From an uncultured Roseovarius sp. (GTDB taxonomy: Bacteria; Pseudomonadota; Alphaproteobacteria; Rhodobacterales; Rhodobacteraceae), in assembly GCA_947499555.1 (NCBI GenBank), contig CANMOU010000002.1, forward strand, positions 197,001 to 261,000: 64,000 nucleotides of DNA, in the 5' to 3' direction. How positions within the stretch are numbered: the first letter of the stretch is position 1; each line of letters opens with the position of its first letter. Below are positions 27,696 through 36,049 of this stretch, one piece after another. Made by a program: the position numbers and the translations under genes. The notes under the pieces are model-generated. The model did not search any database, was not told the DNA's origin, and saw only the letters and a list, made by a program, of their open reading frames with translations.

Positions 27696-28628
27696 TCATA
27701 GCCAGCCCATAAACCCCGCCATGTACAAAGTCACCGTTCCAAACCGGGCCTGGCGTTTGATCCCCAGCGCGCGCAAGACGCGCACCCGGTTCAAGCCGGG
27801 CCGGGGTTGTGCTTCAAAATAAAGTTGCAATATCCGGCGCGCCGAAGGATCGAGCAACCCGCGCCTGTTCCAGAGCGCCTTGGCATTTTGGCGGACCCAT
27901 GTTTGGTAGGCGCATTTTCTCAAGCCATTGAGGCGCTTCAAAGCCGCGCGGATCCCGCGCGGCGCACCAATTACATTCGCGGCGTGTTGGCGATAGTTGA
28001 GCACAGCCCGATCATCGATCAAGACGCGCCCGCCGGTTCCCGAAATGACCTGATAAATCCACCAGTCATGGAACGGGACATCGGCAGGAGCGCCAAAATT
28101 GCGGACAGTCCGAAGCGCCTCCGGCGACAAGACAGCGCTATGTCCGCTGACGATATTCTGGACGATTGCGTTGCAGAAATGCGGATCTGTCACCGGAACC
28201 CTCGAGCGCCCGATCGGGTGCAGATCCGGCCCGGTGTGAATGCTTTGCGCGCCGTAAAGGACCGCCTTTTGTCGATCATCGCCAATGACGCCCAATGCGC
28301 GCGAATGCTTGTCGCGGAACCACACATCATCCTGATCGGATAGCGCGACATAGCCATGTGGGAACTCCGGATGGCACAGCAAGGACAGGAAATTCTGACA
28401 TGCGCCTTTGCCCGGCCCCTTGATCAGCCGGACGTCATGGGTTTGTCCATGCTGCCGCCGGAACGCGCGCAGGATGTCCCATGTGCCGTCCGTGGAGCCA
28501 TCATCGCTGACCCAAAGCGACCAGTTTTCATGTGTCTGGTCGAGATAAGACGTCAACTGCTCGGTCAAATAAGGCGCGCCATTATACGTACAAAGCGCGA
28601 TCGTAACATGTTGCGTAGCGGTCGGCAT
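27696..28628 (-). CDS. Glycosyltransferase family 2 (rhamnosyltransferase-like)
   Basis: A 310-residue GT-A enzyme. The N-terminus has TIALCTYNGAPYLTEQLTSYLDQTH, VSDDGSTDGT and the donor/metal loop ALSDQDDVW (DQDD). This arrangement is common in rhamnosyltransferases, which fits the nearby dTDP-rhamnose genes. A possible acceptor-side segment is FHDWWIYQVISGTGGRV. The ATG at 28628 is preferred over a TTG at 28640. It is divergent from the RTX gene. Confidence 0.87.
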   Translation of the reverse strand: MPTATQHVTIALCTYNGAPYLTEQLTSYLDQTHENWSLWVSDDGSTDGTWDILRAFRRQHGQTHDVRLIKGPGKGACQNFLSLLCHPEFPHGYVALSDQDDVWFRDKHSRALGVIGDDRQKAVLYGAQSIHTGPDLHPIGRSRVPVTDPHFCNAIVQNIVSGHSAVLSPEALRTVRNFGAPADVPFHDWWIYQVISGTGGRVLIDDRAVLNYRQHAANVIGAPRGIRAALKRLNGLRKCAYQTWVRQNAKALWNRRGLLDPSARRILQLYFEAQPRPGLNRVRVLRALGIKRQARFGTVTLYMAGFMGWL

Positions 28629-28794
28629 ACTGGGGTTCAATTCATTGTTTTAATTATATATTTACGCCATGTACGGTGCCATACCCACATTAAAATTTAC
28701 TCTATTCGCCAGATCAACGCCTCGTTTTCAGCCTCAAATTGCTTTGCTTTTGAGGCATTCGGTTAGGACGATTTTTAGTGTTGAGGCTTTGGTT
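28629..28794. promoter_or_regulatory. AT-rich divergent region between GT2 and RTX genes
   Basis: A stretch of about 165 bases with clearly lower GC (for example TTTTAATTATATATTTA near 28649-28665) that probably holds the two divergent promoters. A frame with an ATG at 28669 runs through it into the RTX gene, but has no ribosome binding site and unusual composition, so I treat it as non-coding. Confidence 0.5.
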
Positions 28795-31290
28795 GTGTAC
28801 TTTTCTCATGAGCGCCGCGTTTTGCCATCGGCAGGTCAGGCAACGTCAGGGTTTTCGGACGCCGAACTTTTTTTAAAGAATGGCCAGATTTGGCTGTCCG
28901 CGACCTCGGCAGATGGCGACGAGGCCCTAAGCTGGCAGATCTCAGGCAGCGTTTCTCAAGGCCAAACGACGGCCTTTCCGGCAGGATCAGGTTTGTCCGC
29001 ACCGGTTAACCTAGAGACCGGGTCTCTGGATGGTTCTGACATTCTTTGGGCTTACGGTTTGAATGATCAGGGTTTCACGGCTTACTCGGTCAACAACAAT
29101 GGCGGTCTCGACCCCCTCCTGACGGCAGGAACGGGGCGCGGTGCCGTTCTTTCGCTGGTGCACGATGTCTCTGGCGCACAAGAGCTTATTTATACAACAA
29201 GTCGCGAACGCGGTGAGATCGATATCTGGCAACGCGCGGGCAACAACATCACCTTGTGGCAAAGCATTCCGACCGCGCAGACCCCATCGGGCTCGGATGA
29301 CCTGTTGCTGGCGCAAGCGCAAATCGGGTCAAAGACGTTCATCCTGTCGGTCTCGAGTGCAGGCAATACCATCAACAGCTATGCGCCGGACGCCAGTAAC
29401 GGTCTGGCTTTGCGTGATACGGTGGGGGCACAGAACGGGTTTGGTGTTGGCACACCATCTGCGATTGAAGTCGTGCAGCTTGACGGTGAGACGCTTGCGA
29501 TTGTGGCGTCTTCGGGCAGCAGCTCGATTTCCGTCCTGGCGATTTCGGCAACTGGCATGATCGAGGCCCGTGATCAGGTTATCGACGATCTCAACAGCCG
29601 GTTTGACGGCATCTCGGAGCTTGAGGTCGTGACACTGGGGTCCCATATCTACATTCTGGCCAGCGGTCAGGATGATGGTTTGAGCCTTTTGACGTTGCTG
29701 CCCGGTGGCAGGTTTGTCCATCTTGGAAGCGTCGAGAGCACGCTTGATGCCCCTCTAAACGATCTCACATCGCTGACTGCCCTGCACGAGGCCGGAACGC
29801 TGCACCTCTATACAATCTCCGAAGGGGACGCCGCGGTTGACGGATGGAGCGTGAATGTCGACCCCGGCGCAATCCTGCACGCCCCAACGGGTGGCGGCAC
29901 GACCACGGGCACCGCGCAGGACGATATCCTGATGGGGTCTGATAACGCCGACCATCTGAACGGAAGCTCGGGACGCGACATTCTTTTTGACGGAGAAGGG
30001 TTCGACACGCTGACCGGTGGCTCAGGAGAAGACATCTACATCCTGACCCGGGACGGCACGCATGACCGGATAAACGGGTTTGAGCTTGGTGTGGACAAGA
30101 TAGATCTGAGCAGCTGGGGGCGGATCTATTCCAAGTCATCCCTGGGGTTTCAGGAACTCAGCAACGGTATCCGGATCACATACGGTGCGGAAACACTCGA
30201 TGTTTTGTCCTCGGCATCCACGACGATCACCGAAGAGATGCTTACCGATGCGGATTTGTTCGGGCTTGGCCACGTTGACGTGGCGCTCTCAGTGGGATCA
30301 GAGATCTGGGAAGGCACTGCTGCCGATGAAGTCTTTAATGGCAACCTGGCAGGGGACGTGCTTGCCGGGTTGGGCGGTGACGACACGCTGAATGGTGGCG
30401 GCGGCAATGACACGCTCAATGGCGGCGATGGGGCCGACAACCTGATCGGGGGCGATGGGATTGATACCGCCGACTACACGGGATCGTCAGGATCCCTGCG
30501 GGTGGATCTGCTTTTCTCTTCGGTCAACACCAATATCGCGGCCGGAGATACGTTTGACAGCATCGAAAACCTGATCGGCAGCCAGGGGCAGGACAACCTG
30601 CGCGGCACGCTGGAGGACAACCTGATTCAGGGGATGCGCAACGTCGACTTCCTTTATGGGCGCCGCGGGGAAGACACGCTGATGGGGGGGATCGGCGATG
30701 ATGTCCTTTTTGGTGGTGTGGACGGGGATGTTCTTGATGGCGGGCCTGGTCGAGATCGCGCGCAGTATTCCGAGAGCCTGACGGCGGTGACGGTCGATCT
30801 TGCCAATCCAACACTCAACACCGGCGAAGCGGCGGGGGACACTTTTGTTTACATCGAAGACCTAGCAGGGTCTTTTTACGACGACGACCTCTTTGGTGAC
30901 AGCGCTGTGAACCGGCTTTTTGGCCGCGAAGGGGCCGACAGGCTTTTTGGACGAGCGGGTGACGACTATCTCAATGGCGGTGCTCATGCTGACCGGCTGG
31001 ATGGCGGTGCGGGAAATGACACGATGCGCGGGGGCACGCATAACGACACGTTCGTCTTCAACGGCGGGATGGACAATGTGGAGGACTTCACATCGTCGCA
31101 AGGCGATCTGATTGCCCTGGAAGAATCCTTCATTCCGCAAGTGGCCGGGTTGAGCGCCCAGCAGATCGTGGAGACGTACGGCTCTGTCACCGGCGGATCG
31201 GTCTTGCTGGATTTTGGCGGTGGAGACAGCCTGCTGCTCATGAACTACTCAGATCTCAATGATCTTTCTAACCATCTGTTTTTATTCTGA
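28795..31290 (+). CDS. Secreted RTX calcium-binding repeat protein with N-terminal propeller-like region
   Basis: About 831 residues. The first about 370 have repeated short beta blocks (GLNDQGFTAYSVNNNGG, LVHDVSGAQELIYTTSRE, LAIVASSGSSSISVLAI) that look like a beta-propeller. The C-terminal half has several groups of GGxGxDxLx calcium-binding nonapeptides (GLGGDDTLNGGGGNDTLNGG, GGAGNDTMRGG) and DTADYTGSSGSLRVDL-type spacers. The tail DLSNHLFLF fits a type I secretion signal. No catalytic domain is recognisable. No type I ABC/MFP genes are in the window. The start is uncertain: GTG 28795 has GAGG upstream, whereas ATG 28669 would add 42 atypical residues. Confidence 0.85.
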   Translation: MYFSHERRVLPSAGQATSGFSDAELFLKNGQIWLSATSADGDEALSWQISGSVSQGQTTAFPAGSGLSAPVNLETGSLDGSDILWAYGLNDQGFTAYSVNNNGGLDPLLTAGTGRGAVLSLVHDVSGAQELIYTTSRERGEIDIWQRAGNNITLWQSIPTAQTPSGSDDLLLAQAQIGSKTFILSVSSAGNTINSYAPDASNGLALRDTVGAQNGFGVGTPSAIEVVQLDGETLAIVASSGSSSISVLAISATGMIEARDQVIDDLNSRFDGISELEVVTLGSHIYILASGQDDGLSLLTLLPGGRFVHLGSVESTLDAPLNDLTSLTALHEAGTLHLYTISEGDAAVDGWSVNVDPGAILHAPTGGGTTTGTAQDDILMGSDNADHLNGSSGRDILFDGEGFDTLTGGSGEDIYILTRDGTHDRINGFELGVDKIDLSSWGRIYSKSSLGFQELSNGIRITYGAETLDVLSSASTTITEEMLTDADLFGLGHVDVALSVGSEIWEGTAADEVFNGNLAGDVLAGLGGDDTLNGGGGNDTLNGGDGADNLIGGDGIDTADYTGSSGSLRVDLLFSSVNTNIAAGDTFDSIENLIGSQGQDNLRGTLEDNLIQGMRNVDFLYGRRGEDTLMGGIGDDVLFGGVDGDVLDGGPGRDRAQYSESLTAVTVDLANPTLNTGEAAGDTFVYIEDLAGSFYDDDLFGDSAVNRLFGREGADRLFGRAGDDYLNGGAHADRLDGGAGNDTMRGGTHNDTFVFNGGMDNVEDFTSSQGDLIALEESFIPQVAGLSAQQIVETYGSVTGGSVLLDFGGGDSLLLMNYSDLNDLSNHLFLF

Positions 31291-31381
31291 TATATACCAG
31301 AAATCAGATCAGAACGGTCTGTTTACCGACGGTTTAGGTTTGGCGAACAGGTTTTGGCCATCTTGCTTCCCGAGGTGTACC

Positions 31382-32491
31382 ATGTCCGAACAGACACCGG
31401 CCCTGTCACTGCCGCTGATCCAACCGTCTCAGGCCCAGAAACACGTCACCCATAACGAGGCGCTCATGCGGCTTGATGCGTTGGTGCAGGCGGTTGTTCT
31501 GACGCGCGACAGCGCCTCGCCGCCAGGCAGTCCCGCAGCCGGTGATTGCCATATCGTGCCCGCAACAGCGACTGGCGCGTGGTCGGGTCAGGATCATGCA
31601 CTGGCGTATTTCGACGGCGCGGCTTGGATCTTTCTGACGGGCAAACCTGGCTGGCGGGTTTATGTTCTGAGCGATCAGCAGACGGTGGTGTGGGATGGGA
31701 CGGATTGGACGGGTGAGTCCACATCACTCCAAAACCTCGATGGCGTGGGGATTGGTACCAGTTCCGACAGCACAAACCGATTGGCTGTGGCGTCTGAGGC
31801 CAGCCTGCTGACCCATGATGGTGCCGGTCATCAACTGAAGGTCAACAAGGCCCTCGAAACAGATACCGCCAGCCTGCTGTTTCAGACCGGCTGGTCGGGG
31901 CGCGCCGAGATGGGCACCACCGGAGACGATGACTTTGCCATCAAGGTAAGCGCCGACGGCGCAGCCTGGCACACGGCCATGCAGTTTGACCCGGCCACTG
32001 GTCTGGTTACCGGTGACGCGGTGCAGTCCGATGCGACCGATACGACCACGGGCCGGTTGATGCGCGCCGATTTCGGCTATGGGCCAGGCAATCTTTTGGG
32101 GTCGGTTTCGGAGAATTCCGGTGTCCCGACAGGCGCTGTTATCGAACGGGGCAGCACCGTTGGTGGGGAATTCACGCGCTTTGCCGATGGCACGTTGATT
32201 TGTCAGTTTGGTGCGGCGCTGGGATATGTAAGCGCTGGCCTGTGTTCGGCGGTCTGGACCTTTCCGACTGGCTTTGCGGCAGGCACCACGCCGCAGGTGC
32301 TTGGCACAATCGACAGCGATGCCTTGGCGATATCGGCCCCGACTGTGACAGTTGCCGGTTTGTCGGGACTAAGCGTATCAGGTCTGGGCGCGTCATCCGT
32401 GACATTGAACATCCACGCTTTGGCAGGTGCGCAATTCACCAGCGGCGAGAGCGTTCCCCTTGGCGTGACGGCGATCGGGCGCTGGTACTAG
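31382..32491 (+). CDS. DUF2793 protein with phage-tail-fibre-like C-terminus
   Basis: A 369-residue protein. Residues 1-105 are a DUF2793 domain: LSLPLIQPSQAQKHVTHNEAL, then AAGDCHIVPATATGAW and FYDG/WIFLTGKPGW-type strands. The middle is beta-rich with tail-fibre-like phrasing (NRLAVASEASLLTHDGAGHQLKVNKA). The C-terminus TRFADGTLICQF...WTFPTGF...AIGRWY resembles the C-termini of phage tail fibres. There is no signal peptide. The ATG at 31382 starts after the RTX stop at 31290, downstream of AT-rich DNA. It could be a domesticated or gene-transfer-agent fibre or a structural glycan-binding protein. No other phage gene is near. Confidence 0.85.
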   Translation: MSEQTPALSLPLIQPSQAQKHVTHNEALMRLDALVQAVVLTRDSASPPGSPAAGDCHIVPATATGAWSGQDHALAYFDGAAWIFLTGKPGWRVYVLSDQQTVVWDGTDWTGESTSLQNLDGVGIGTSSDSTNRLAVASEASLLTHDGAGHQLKVNKALETDTASLLFQTGWSGRAEMGTTGDDDFAIKVSADGAAWHTAMQFDPATGLVTGDAVQSDATDTTTGRLMRADFGYGPGNLLGSVSENSGVPTGAVIERGSTVGGEFTRFADGTLICQFGAALGYVSAGLCSAVWTFPTGFAAGTTPQVLGTIDSDALAISAPTVTVAGLSGLSVSGLGASSVTLNIHALAGAQFTSGESVPLGVTAIGRWY

Positions 32492-32502
32492 GCACGACGC
32501 TT

Positions 32503-33381
32503 CTACGCTTCGCCAAGCCGCCCCAGAAGATACCGGCCATAGTCGTTCTTCTGGAATTTCTCGGCGCGATTGCGAAGCTCGTCTGCACTGATCCAGCCTT
32601 GCTCGAAGGCGATCTCATCCGGAGAGCCAGTCTGCAGCCCTTGCCGTTCTTCCAGAGTCCGCACGAAATTGCCCGCGTCCAGTAGGGAGCCATGCGTGCC
32701 GGTATCAAGCCAGGCATAGCCGCGACCCATGCGTTGCACATCGAGCAAACCATCTTTCAAGTAGCTCTCAAGCAGCGTCGTGATTTCAAGCTCGCCGCGA
32801 TCAGATGGCTTGACGTTGCGTGCGCGCTCGGGTGCAGAGCCATCAAGGAAGTAAAGCCCGGTGACGGCATAGTTTGATGGCGGCTTGGTCGGTTTTTCGA
32901 TGATCTCCGTCACCTGGCCATCGGCGTCGAAGCCAACAACACCGTACCGTTCCGGATCGGCCACGTTATAGCCAAAGACAGTCCCACCGCTCTCGACCTG
33001 ATCGGCCTCTTGCAACAGCTTGGTCAGACCATGACCGAAGAAGATATTGTCCCCCAGCACCATGGCCGAGGCATTGCCATCAAGAAAATCGTCAGCCAGT
33101 AAATAGGCTTGGGCCAGACCATCCGGTGAAGGTTGTTCGATATAAGTGAGATCAAGACCCCACTGGCTTCCATCATCGAGCGTGCGTTTGAATTGCTCTT
33201 GATCCTGAGGCGTGGTGATGACCGCGATATCGCGAATGCCGGCAAGCATGAGGACGCTCAGCGGGTAATAGATCATCGGCTTGTCATAGATGGGCAGGAT
33301 TTGTTTTGAGACGCCGATTGTGATCGGATAAAGCCGGGTTCCGGATCCGCCTGCGAGGATAATGCCCTTGCGAGATGTCAT
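32503..33381 (-). CDS. rfbA: Glucose-1-phosphate thymidylyltransferase
   Basis: First step of dTDP-L-rhamnose synthesis: dTTP plus Glc-1-P to dTDP-glucose. The 292 residues carry the nucleotidyl loop LAGGSGTRLYPIT, SKQILPIYDKPMIYYP, and VLGDNIFFGHGL (Asp metal site), all RmlA-like. It is the last gene of the minus set rfbC-B-D-A, 31 bases after rfbD, and converges with the DUF2793 gene (11 bases apart). Confidence 0.97.
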   Translation of the reverse strand: MTSRKGIILAGGSGTRLYPITIGVSKQILPIYDKPMIYYPLSVLMLAGIRDIAVITTPQDQEQFKRTLDDGSQWGLDLTYIEQPSPDGLAQAYLLADDFLDGNASAMVLGDNIFFGHGLTKLLQEADQVESGGTVFGYNVADPERYGVVGFDADGQVTEIIEKPTKPPSNYAVTGLYFLDGSAPERARNVKPSDRGELEITTLLESYLKDGLLDVQRMGRGYAWLDTGTHGSLLDAGNFVRTLEERQGLQTGSPDEIAFEQGWISADELRNRAEKFQKNDYGRYLLGRLGEA

Positions 33382-33412
33382 AGCCTGTTCCTTTGCCGCC
33401 CCCGGATTTGGG

Positions 33413-34264
33413 TTAGCCTAAAGAGGCCAATTCTGCCAGCACCTCGGCCAGATCGGCCTTCCAGTCTGGCCGTTTGATGCCAAATTGCTGCTCTGTGCTG
33501 GTGCAATCCATTCGCGAATTGCCCGGGCGTGCAGCCGGTGTTGGATATTCCGAGGTCGGAATTGGGTGGATCATCATTTGCTTGCCCGCCTGCGCGAAAA
33601 TCTCGGTAGCAAAGCCATGCCAGCTTATGTCGGGGGCACCCGAGAAATGGTAGGTACCGGATTTTTCCGGTCCGGTCTTGATCGCTTCAGCGATATTCAA
33701 GCAGGCCTCGGCAATGGACCGCGCCGAAGTGGGTCCACCAATCTGATCGTCGACGACGTTAAGTTCATCCCGGGTTTGCGACACACGCAGCATGGTTTTG
33801 ACAAAGTTATTGCCATGCGCAGAGAAGACCCAGGATGTGCGCAGGATGGCATGGGTTGCGCCACTTTGGCGGACAAGCTCTTCTCCTTTGAGCTTGCTGC
33901 GGCCATACGCGCCAAGCGGATTGGTGTCCGCAGCGGGCGTGAAAGGGGCGGTGCCCTGCCCGTTAAAGACATAGTCGGTTGAGATGTGGACAAACGGAAT
34001 GCCGAGTTTGGCACAGGCCCTGGCCATTGCGCCTGGTGTGTCGCCATTCACCACGTTTGCCAGCGCCTCTTCCTCTTCCGCGCGATCGACAGCGGTATAG
34101 GCTGCGGCGTTGATCACGGCACTTGGTTGCGCGTCCAGAATGACATCCGCGCAGGCGGCGGGATCGGTGAGATCGGCCTGATTTCGACCGAGGCAGGTGG
34201 CATCGGACAGTCGCCCCAACTCTTTGGAAACCTGACCGGTTTCTCCGAAGACAAGGAATGCCAT
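33413..34264 (-). CDS. rfbD: dTDP-4-dehydrorhamnose reductase
   Basis: Final step to dTDP-L-rhamnose. The 283-residue NAD(P)-dependent SDR has FGETGQVSKEL (variant glycine motif), the NAAAYTAVDRAEEEE signature, HISTDYVFNG and the catalytic YGRSKLKGE. It begins at ATG 34264, four bases after the rfbB stop; a longer start at 34282 would overlap rfbB. Confidence 0.95.
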   Translation of the reverse strand: MAFLVFGETGQVSKELGRLSDATCLGRNQADLTDPAACADVILDAQPSAVINAAAYTAVDRAEEEEALANVVNGDTPGAMARACAKLGIPFVHISTDYVFNGQGTAPFTPAADTNPLGAYGRSKLKGEELVRQSGATHAILRTSWVFSAHGNNFVKTMLRVSQTRDELNVVDDQIGGPTSARSIAEACLNIAEAIKTGPEKSGTYHFSGAPDISWHGFATEIFAQAGKQMMIHPIPTSEYPTPAARPGNSRMDCTSTEQQFGIKRPDWKADLAEVLAELASLG

Positions 34265-34268
34265 GTGC

Positions 34269-35324
34269 CTATCCTGTTCCAAGGCGTTTGCCGACGCCGT
34301 CGCGATCCAAAAGCGCCTGCCACCACGCCTCGTTATCTAGATACCATTGCACCGTACGTCTTAGCCCCTCTTCAACAGTCACGGAAGGTCGCCAGCCCAG
34401 TTCTTCGCGAATACGGCTTGGATCGATGGCGTAGCGCGCATCATGTCCCGGCCGGTCGGTCACAAACTCGATCTGGTTCGAATAGGGCTTGCCATCTGCG
34501 CGCGGGCGCAGGTCATCGAGTATACCGCACAGCGTTTTCACCAGGTCCAGGTTCGAACGCTCATTCTCTCCGCCAACATTGTAGGATCGACCAAGTTTGC
34601 CTTTCTCGACCACCAGCAAAAGCGCATCAGCGTGGTCCTCTACGTAAAGCCAGTCGCGAATGTTCGAGCCATCGCCGTAGATTGGAAGCGGCTTGCCCGC
34701 CAGCGCATTCAGAATGATCACCGGAATGAGTTTTTCGGGAAAATGATACGGCCCGTAATTGTTGGAGCAATTCGTTAGAACAACTGGCAGGCCATAGGTT
34801 TCGTGCCAGGCGCGAACAAGATGATCCGATGCGGCCTTGGACGCCGAATAGGGGCTGCGCGGATCGTAAGATGTGTCTTCGGTGAATTGCACCGAAGGAT
34901 CGGCGGGCAGAGATCCGTAGACCTCATCGGTAGAGATGTGGTGAAAACGGAACGTATCGGGCCTGTCTGCCTTGACCCAATAGCTGCGCGCGGCCTCCAG
35001 CATTTTGTAGGTACCGGTGATATTGGTCTCGATAAAATCACCCGGCCCGTCGATGGAGCGATCCACATGACTTTCGGCGGCGAGGTGCATGACGACATCG
35101 GGCTGGTGCGTCTCGAAGATCCGGTCAAGCGCGGCGCGGTCGCGGATGTCTGCGTGCTCAAATGTGTAACGGTTGCTTCCGGCCACCTCCGCCACGTTGT
35201 CGAGACAGGCGGCATAGGTGAGCGCATCAAGATTGATCACGTCATGTCCGCGCGCCACGGCAAGTCTCACGACCGCCGATCCGATAAAGCCGGCCCCACC
35301 GGTGACAAGGATTTTCATGCTCAT
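34269..35324 (-). CDS. rfbB: dTDP-glucose 4,6-dehydratase
   Basis: Second step of dTDP-rhamnose synthesis, NAD-dependent. The 351 residues begin with [18 protein letters not shown], then [15 protein letters not shown], the catalytic TDEVYGSL and [15 protein letters not shown], and [17 protein letters not shown], all typical of RmlB. ATG 35324 overlaps the rfbC stop by one base (TGATG); ATG 35318 is an alternative. Confidence 0.97.
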   Translation of the reverse strand: MSMKILVTGGAGFIGSAVVRLAVARGHDVINLDALTYAACLDNVAEVAGSNRYTFEHADIRDRAALDRIFETHQPDVVMHLAAESHVDRSIDGPGDFIETNITGTYKMLEAARSYWVKADRPDTFRFHHISTDEVYGSLPADPSVQFTEDTSYDPRSPYSASKAASDHLVRAWHETYGLPVVLTNCSNNYGPYHFPEKLIPVIILNALAGKPLPIYGDGSNIRDWLYVEDHADALLLVVEKGKLGRSYNVGGENERSNLDLVKTLCGILDDLRPRADGKPYSNQIEFVTDRPGHDARYAIDPSRIREELGWRPSVTVEEGLRRTVQWYLDNEAWWQALLDRDGVGKRLGTG

Positions 35325-35887
35325 CAATCCACGTAAGAAAAGGGTGTCTCGAAATCGCGCAAGAGCGGCGCAGCGGCATCTTTTTCTGACAGAACAGGCG
35401 TACTATCAAGTCCCCAGTCGATGCCGATGTCCGGGTCGTCAAACCGAACCGCGCCGTCACATTCCGGCGCATAATAGTCAGAGCATTTGTAAACGATTTC
35501 GGTGTCAGGCGTCAGAGTGGCAAAACCGTGCAGGAAACCTTCGGGGACAAGCAGCTGTTTGCCATTCTCAAAGCTGAGTTCGTACCCCACCCATTTGCCG
35601 TAGGTCGGGCTGCCCTTGCGAATGTCGACGGCCACGTCGAAAAGCGCGCCACGTCCACAGCGCAAAAGCTTGGCTTGGGCATGAGGCGGCGACTGAAAAT
35701 GCAGGCCTCGGACTGTGCCTTGCTCTTTGGACAAGGAATGATTGTCCTGCACAAACTCGACATCAAGACCGTGCTCGGCCATGCGCGCCTTGTTCCAGCT
35801 TTCACAGAAAAAACCGCGGTGATCGCCAAAACGGCGCGGTTCAAGAAGAAAAACCCCTGGCAAGGCGGTCTTGGAAACCGTTAACAT
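35324..35887 (-). CDS. rfbC: dTDP-4-dehydrorhamnose 3,5-epimerase
   Basis: Third step of dTDP-rhamnose synthesis. The 187-residue cupin carries [34 protein letters not shown] (catalytic His), [27 protein letters not shown] and the C-terminal [24 protein letters not shown], all standard for RmlC. It is the first gene of the rfbCBDA run and is divergent from manC. Confidence 0.97.
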   Translation of the reverse strand: MLTVSKTALPGVFLLEPRRFGDHRGFFCESWNKARMAEHGLDVEFVQDNHSLSKEQGTVRGLHFQSPPHAQAKLLRCGRGALFDVAVDIRKGSPTYGKWVGYELSFENGKQLLVPEGFLHGFATLTPDTEIVYKCSDYYAPECDGAVRFDDPDIGIDWGLDSTPVLSEKDAAAPLLRDFETPFSYVD

Positions 35888-36049
35888 TCAAACCTCTTAA
35901 GCGGTGCAGACCGCCTATAAACTGCCCGATGTAAGGCAAAAAACTTCATAGTCATGACGCAATTCATAGTCAAAAACGGCGATGGTTGTCACGCAAAGGA
36001 GGCGTGATATACCGAGCGCACTATTTGACGTAGAAGGATTACGCTGTCC
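35888..36049. promoter_or_regulatory. Divergent rfbC/manC control region with direct repeats
   Basis: A 162-base gap between two divergent sugar-nucleotide operons. TTCATAGTCA occurs twice in direct orientation (35945-35954 and 35963-35972), spaced 18 bases start to start, near the midpoint. The GAAGGA site precedes the manC ATG. The repeats are a candidate shared regulator site. Confidence 0.45.

Noticed and set aside
28669-28794. N-terminal extension of the RTX protein from ATG 28669
   Set aside because: No ribosome binding site, AT-rich non-coding-like composition and no signal or family similarity; kept only as an alternative start.
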